Assembly (NCBI RefSeq): GCF_914767665.1
Contig: NC_059503.1
Location: 5,518,001 to 5,582,000, forward strand
Origin: Harmonia axyridis
Lineage: Eukaryota > Arthropoda > Insecta > Coleoptera > Coccinellidae
Length of the DNA: 64,000 bases
Direction: 5' to 3'
Below, piece by piece: positions 59,332-64,000 of the stretch (the stretch's first letter is position 1; each line of letters starts with the position of its first letter). A program made the translations under genes and the position numbers. A model generated the notes under the pieces. That model worked only from the letters and a program-made list of their open reading frames with translations, ran no database searches and was not told the DNA's origin.

Positions 59332-59795
59332 ATACGCTCTATTAGTGATGACGTCACACACCGCCATTTTTGGTTCTCCTGTCAGTGTTCGGAATCCAAA
59401 CAAACAAATTGTCATTCAAATTAGTACGTTGTCGTTGAAGAAATTGGCTTATTTTGATAAATAAGATTATTTAAGGAAAGATTTTACTATTAATTGATAG
59501 ACATAAGTCACGAGATAAATGCCAGTAAGTTCGAACTTGAAGTTCAACTAATAAACACGGCTTTTTACAAAATCTGGGGAATGATACAGGATTCAAACTT
59601 ACTGATATTAACCTCGTTCCTTCTGTCTATCAATTAATACTGAAATCGTTCCTCAAATACTCTTATTTATGAAAATAAGCCAATTCCTTCAACGACACCG
59701 TACTAATTTGAATGAAAATTTATTTGTTTGGATTCCGAACACTGACAGGAATATCAAAAATGACGGTGTGTGACGTCACACTAATAGAGCGTATA
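59332..59795. mobile_element. Fold-back MITE with CRE-like palindromes
   Basis: The ends TACGCTCTATTAGTG.../...CACTAATAGAGCGTA are inverted. The arms about 59332-59512 and 59612-59795 match with few changes (GTCAGTGTTCGGAATCCAAACAAA and its inverse). Each arm holds TGACGTCA, the core of a CREB/ATF site. It lies upstream of the first visible FRMPD4-like exon. Confidence 0.8.
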
Positions 59796-60860
59796 AATGT
59801 CAAATTACAGAATTTGGGTTATAATTTTATAGTCGTATGCATACTTGCGTTTGAATTCAGTTTTGAAATACCAACTGAAATTATGGATGATGAAATTTTA
59901 TCAAAAATACAAATGTTATTATGGGAGTCCTTTCGAATTCAATTTGTGACATTAATATGCTTTTCATTCATATTTCTGGCTGAATAGTCAGCTTGATCCA
60001 CTAGTATATAAATAAAAAGCGTAAGTGTTTTTCAATAACATTGTTCATATTAAATACACAATTTATTAGTATATTGAAATAAACTGCTATAGATAATTAA
60101 ATTCCATATACATAAAACAATTCAATAATGAGCATGAGAGTTTATTACTGCTATTGACGTTTGCTGATCATAAAACGTATAATGTGAAAACATATCATGG
60201 AAAGGAACATAAGCAAAATTTATGGAACGCTTTTGCGCCAATTCCACGGAATCAACATAGATATTTCTCGGGTTATATATTCGTTTATAGTTTGTCTCGA
60301 TTATTTCAGTTTAATGTTGGATACGTTCATTAGACGAAGTCTATTTCTCACGAATTGCAATTCTGTGAATTGACAGAGAACATTTCATAGGATAAACATT
60401 GACCTCAGAGTATTAAACATAGATAGAGAGAGCATATATCATTTTCATTCTGTCCCCAACATGAACTATCAAATTTGACATGAAGCACGCGGAAATTAAA
60501 ACATATAAGTGTTCGATATTTCACTCAATTCGCGAGTTTCTCCAAAAAGAACGAACTTCTTATGTCCCATAGTGAATCAACGTTACATATTAACTCAAAA
60601 TATATTGAAATAAATATCTAATTATATCAAAAATTCAGAAAACAAACTTCAAGCGCGCCAAACGACGTGAAACAACCGATGACACTAGGAGAGCAAAAGT
60701 TGCCAAACCTTGGAGATCAACAGGTAGATACAGAAAATAATGAATATTCTACTTATTATAAATTCGACATTAGGGAAAAACATCGGATTTCAAATATTCA
60801 AATTTGCATATTTAATCGGGAATCACTCAAATAAATATATTTAAGTTGGCATTACTATTC
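59796..60860. other. Stretch upstream of the FRMPD4-like exons, no gene seen
   Basis: AT-rich with stops in all frames. The missing WW-domain exon was looked for on the minus strand and not found. Confidence 0.5.
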
Positions 60861-61695
60861 AAGATGGCGACCGATTTAACAGCTGTCAAGTGATTTATTC
60901 TCAGTTTGGTTTGACAATTCATCATGAATAGACTCACGCCTGAACAATGCTTGCAAATAGTGCAATTTGATTTTGTTTAGCGATGAAGCCCACTTCTGGT
61001 TGAATGGCTACGTCAACAAACAAAACTGCCGCATTTGGAGTGAAGCTTATCCTCAAGATTATGTCAAAACACAGTTACATCCAGAAAAACTGACTGTTTG
61101 GTGCGCTTTATGGGGTGGTGGAATCATTGGTCCGTACTTCTTCAAAAACGATGATGGCTAGAACGTTACAGTCAATCGTGATCGTATAGAGCCATGATTA
61201 CTAAATTTTTCATTCCTGAATTGAACAACCATGATGTTCTGGAGCTGTGGTTCCAACAAGACGGCGCAACATGTCACACAGCTCGTGCCACAATCGATTT
61301 ATTGAAAGACACGTTTGGTGACCGCCTAATTTCACGTTTTCGACCTGTGAATTGGCCTCCAAGATCTTGTGATTTAACAACGCTAGACTACTTTCTGTGG
61401 GCTTAATGAAATCATCGGTCTATTCGGATAAGCCACAAACCCTTGACCATTTGGAAGACAACATTCGCCGTGTGTTTGCCGATATACGGCCACAAATGTT
61501 GGAAAAAGTCATCGAAAATTGGACGTCCAGATTGGACTACATCCGAGCCAGCCGTGGCGATCATATGCCAGAAATCATATTTAAAATGTAATGCCACAAG
61601 ATTATCTTGCGGATAAATGAAATTCAATGCAATCGAACAATCCATCGTTGTTTTATTGCAATTTAAAGTTCTATAGCTCTAAAAAAAACACCCTT
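60860..61695 (+). mobile_element. Mariner element copy 1, N-terminal deletion and lost 5' TIR
   Basis: The right end ...CTATAGCTCTAAAAAAAACACCCTT matches, inverted, the start of copy 2 at 63396. The left end begins inside the 5' UTR (ATGGCGACCGATTTAACAGC); no left TIR is present. Confidence 0.85.
60924..61591 (+). pseudogene. Mariner-type transposase, copy 1, deleted and stopped
   Basis: Starts MNRLTPEQCLQIVQF, then jumps out of frame straight to the first catalytic block LFSDEAHFWLNGYV, so the DNA-binding half is gone. The remaining order is good: VWCALWGGGIIGPYFF, stop in NDDG*NVTVN, a small frame loss at 61188, WFQQDGATCHTARA (second Asp), RSCDLTTLDYFLW (third Asp), frameshift, then SSVYSDKPQTLDHLEDNIRR to the C-terminus IIFKM. 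All three catalytic Asp codons survive but the gene is dead. Confidence 0.9.
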
Positions 61696-62100
61696 CAGTA
61701 AAATTGTGGATTTGAAAACATATCACAATTCGACAACGTAATCTAACCATGTTGTGGACATGTAAAAATTGCGTATACTCCCTCTATCTATGATAGTTAC
61801 TAGTTAGTTAGCATCACTACTATAAATACTCTCCACAAACAAGAAAAAAGCAAGTAACGCGTTTTAAAAATCCCGGCACATCCACCAATTTGCAACTTAA
61901 TCAACTACCTTCGATCTGCCAATCAATGTTGCAGAAAAACGAAAACTAACCGCGCTACAACTTCATTCATCCATCAGTACCCCTCTCTAAGTCTTTGTAC
62001 GTGACTGTACCACCACTAATCGCATCAAGAACCCACAAAAGCACTCCAACTGGATTCTCCCTCTCAAAAAAAAAACCACCCCAATCCTACCGAGTCTCTT
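61696..62100. other. Non-coding stretch
   Basis: No gene recognised. Confidence 0.4.
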
Positions 62101-62400
62101 TAATTGCCTCGCGATAAAGATGCCACCCCACAAAAGTAATGAATATCCCCGCAAGATCTGCCAGTGTGTGGCCTAGGCAAACAGGGGCGGCGCTCACTTT
62201 GTTCTCGCCACCCTCCTACCCCTAACGACGTCGCGGTCGCGCTTCTCGACGGCCACCCTTGCAGATAACGTCCCTTATTTTCGTTCGCGACTCGTTGAGC
62301 GTGAAATTCGATTGTTTTACCAAGCGTTAAGGAGTTAAACAAAATAACGCGGAGAGAGGGATAATCCAGAAGTAGTCGCATATCAGCGAGACGGAGGACC
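62100..62400. promoter_or_regulatory. CpG-richer block, possible promoter region
   Basis: In an otherwise AT-rich window this block is GC-rich with many CpG (ACGACGTCGCGGTCGCGCTT, GCGACTCGTTGAGCG). It lies upstream of the FRMPD4-like exons on their coding strand and might hold that gene's promoter or 5' UTR. No TATA, initiator or splice donor was proven. The minus-strand open frame inside it resembles nothing known. Confidence 0.3.
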
Positions 62401-62469
62401 TACTTAAGGGTGAGGAATTGTCGGCAGAACAGAAGGGGCGCTGTGGTCGTGTCTGAGGATGGAGGGTTG

Positions 62470-63165
62470 ATAGGGTTCTCAGATGGGTTTGTTGAAGTTG
62501 AGTGATGAAGAGGAATGGGCGAGATTAGGTTGCTAAATGGCGGAGGAGCAGGTGACGATTCATTAAACTTTTAACTAATATAGGCAGGCGTGGTCCACTA
62601 GGAATTTGTTTTCGTTGTGGTGGCATAATAGATTTCGGAAATTCGAAGAACAGCTTATGCCGAATATTTGATTTCAATCAAGTACCATAATTGCACTATG
62701 AACTAAAATCGAGGTTGCAAAATGGTTGAGGATCCGGTATACCTTAGAAGTAATGCCTGTTTTTTTATTCTTTCTTGAAAGAGGGTGTGATGCTAATTGT
62801 TCCGCAGTAAACAAGTAGACCTAGGGTTCTTAGAAGGGTTTGTTGTGGTTGAAAAGAGTGATGAAGAGAAATGGGTGAGATTAGGTTGCTAAATGGTGAA
62901 AGAACAGGTGACGATTCATTAAACTTTTAACTAACACCAGCAGGCGTGGTCCACTAGAAATATGTTTTTATTGTGGTGACATAATTGATTTCGAAAATCT
63001 GCAGAACATCTTTGAATTTGATTCCAATGGACTGTCATCATTGCACCAGCAAGAACAATGGATGTTGCAAAATGGTGAAGGATCCGGTATACCTAAGAAG
63101 TAATGCCTGATTTTTATTATTTCTAGAAGAGGGTGTGATGCTAACTATTTTGCAGTAAAATAGTG
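62470..63165. repeat. Tandem duplication of about 350 bp
   Basis: 62470-62815 and 62823-63165 are diverged direct copies, sharing GAGATTAGGTTGCTAAATGG, CAGGTGACGATTCATTAAAC, GGCGTGGTCCACTAG and GGATCCGGTATACCT. Non-coding. Confidence 0.85.
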
Positions 63166-63395
63166 AATTCGGCCTTCGTTTGGTGCAATTGATTAAAAAA
63201 ATTAGAAGAGTAAGCAATCATCAAAAATTTAATTAAAATAGGGAATGTAATTTCTTACAAGCGTTGTCAGTGAAGTAACATTGAATTAAAATAACCAACT
63301 GTCATATAAGAGAAGGTTAATTTTCATCAATTAGTTAACTATTATCGAATGGAGGAAATTCAAGAAGGTGCTAAGAGTGTACCAATATTCAAATA

Positions 63396-64000
63396 AAGGG
63401 TGGTTTATTTAGAGCTATAGAACTTTAAATTGCAATAAAACAATGCTGGATTATTCGATTGACATGAATTTTATTAATCCTCAAGATAATCTTGTGGCAT
63501 TACATTTTAAATATGATTTCTGGCATATGACCGCCAGGGCTGGCTCGGATGTAGTCCAATCTGGACGAACAATTTTCGATGACTTTTTCCAACATTTGTG
63601 GCCGTATATCGGCAATAACACGGCGAATGTTGTCTTCCAAATGGTCAAGGGTTTGGCTTATCCGCATAGACCAATGACTTTACATAGCCCCACAGAAAGT
63701 AGTCTTGTTGGAACCACAGCTCCTGGAAACCATGGTTGTTCAATTCAGGAATGAAAAAGATAGTAATCATGGCTCTATACCGATCATCACTTTAGTAATC
63801 ATGGCTCTATACCGATCACCATTGACTGTAACGTTCTGACCATCATCGTTTTTGAAGAAGTACTGACCAATGATTCCACCAGCCCTTAAAGCACACCAAA
63901 CAGTCAGTTTTTCTGGATGTAACATTGTTTCGACATACACTTGAGGATAAGCTTCACTCCAAATGCGGCAGTTTTGTTTGTTGACGTAACCATTCAACCA
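63396..64000 (-). mobile_element. Mariner element copy 2, runs off the window
   Basis: 3' TIR AAGGGTGGTTTATTTAGAGC after TA at 63396, then transposase coding on the minus strand. Confidence 0.9.
63476..64000 (-). pseudogene. Mariner-type transposase, copy 2, central deletion
   Basis: Minus-strand sequence reads WLNGYVNKQNCRIWSEAYP at the window edge through VWCALRAGGIIGQYFF. A tandem repeat of ATGGCTCTATACCGATCA at 63768-63817 follows, then ELNN.. and LWFQQD joined directly to YFLWGYVKS. The second catalytic block and everything to the third Asp are deleted. The C-terminus LDHLEDNIRRV...IIFKM is present. Not functional. Confidence 0.88.

Noticed and set aside
62100..62381. 93-codon minus-strand frame in the CpG-rich block as the missing first FRMPD4-like exon
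   Set aside because: No WW half, no matching-phase splice donor, and low-complexity translation.

Overview
The window is nuclear DNA of an insect: AT-rich, genes split by short GT-AG introns, and crowded with DNA transposons, fold-back elements and retrotransposon remains. No bacterial signature is present. A beetle (ladybird-like) source would fit the tandem C2H2 zinc-finger gene type and the Tc1/mariner, hAT and copia mix, but this is only an impression; insect is secure, the order is not.

Region by region. 1-3005 (minus): the first four coding exons of BCKDHA, the E1-alpha subunit of the mitochondrial branched-chain 2-oxoacid dehydrogenase; the gene leaves the window at base 1. 3380-5391: a dead LINE reverse-transcriptase fragment and a 1.46-kb mariner-type element with 210-bp inverted repeats. 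6932-8485 and 24503-26134 (minus): two tandemly duplicated genes for poly-C2H2 zinc-finger proteins. Each carries upstream the same TIR element (one copy holds a THAP-domain exon) and the same Harbinger-type MITE. In unit A that MITE was split by a hAT element with a perfect 8-bp target duplication. The hAT was in turn split inside an (AT)n tract by about 12 kb of non-coding DNA with its own symmetrical ends, which itself holds several fold-back elements. In unit B the end of the same MITE has expanded into 24 copies of a mostly 65-bp repeat.

32144-59005 (minus) is one gene: twelve exons whose phases all join and encode about 1337 residues of a WW-PDZ-FERM scaffold protein of the FRMPD family (closest to FRMPD4/Preso). 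Its 5' end lies upstream of 59005. Its introns hold the mobile DNA of the right half: fold-back elements with a mariner-transposase relic, LINE RNase H fragments, an intact-looking Crypton-like tyrosine-recombinase element (three exons, 366 residues) and a copia element with identical LTRs but a wrecked interior. 60860-64000 holds two differently deleted mariner copies in opposite orientation, a CpG-richer block that could be a promoter, and a 350-bp tandem duplication.

The host genes are functionally unrelated: amino-acid catabolism, DNA-binding zinc fingers and a synaptic or cortical scaffold. The main story is layered transposition. Strongest items for a second look: the nested stack at 10057-23692 and its inner 12-kb (TA)n-inserted unit, the Crypton-like element with its GA-mismatch hairpin, the MITE-to-satellite expansion, and the copia copy that looks both newly inserted and long dead.
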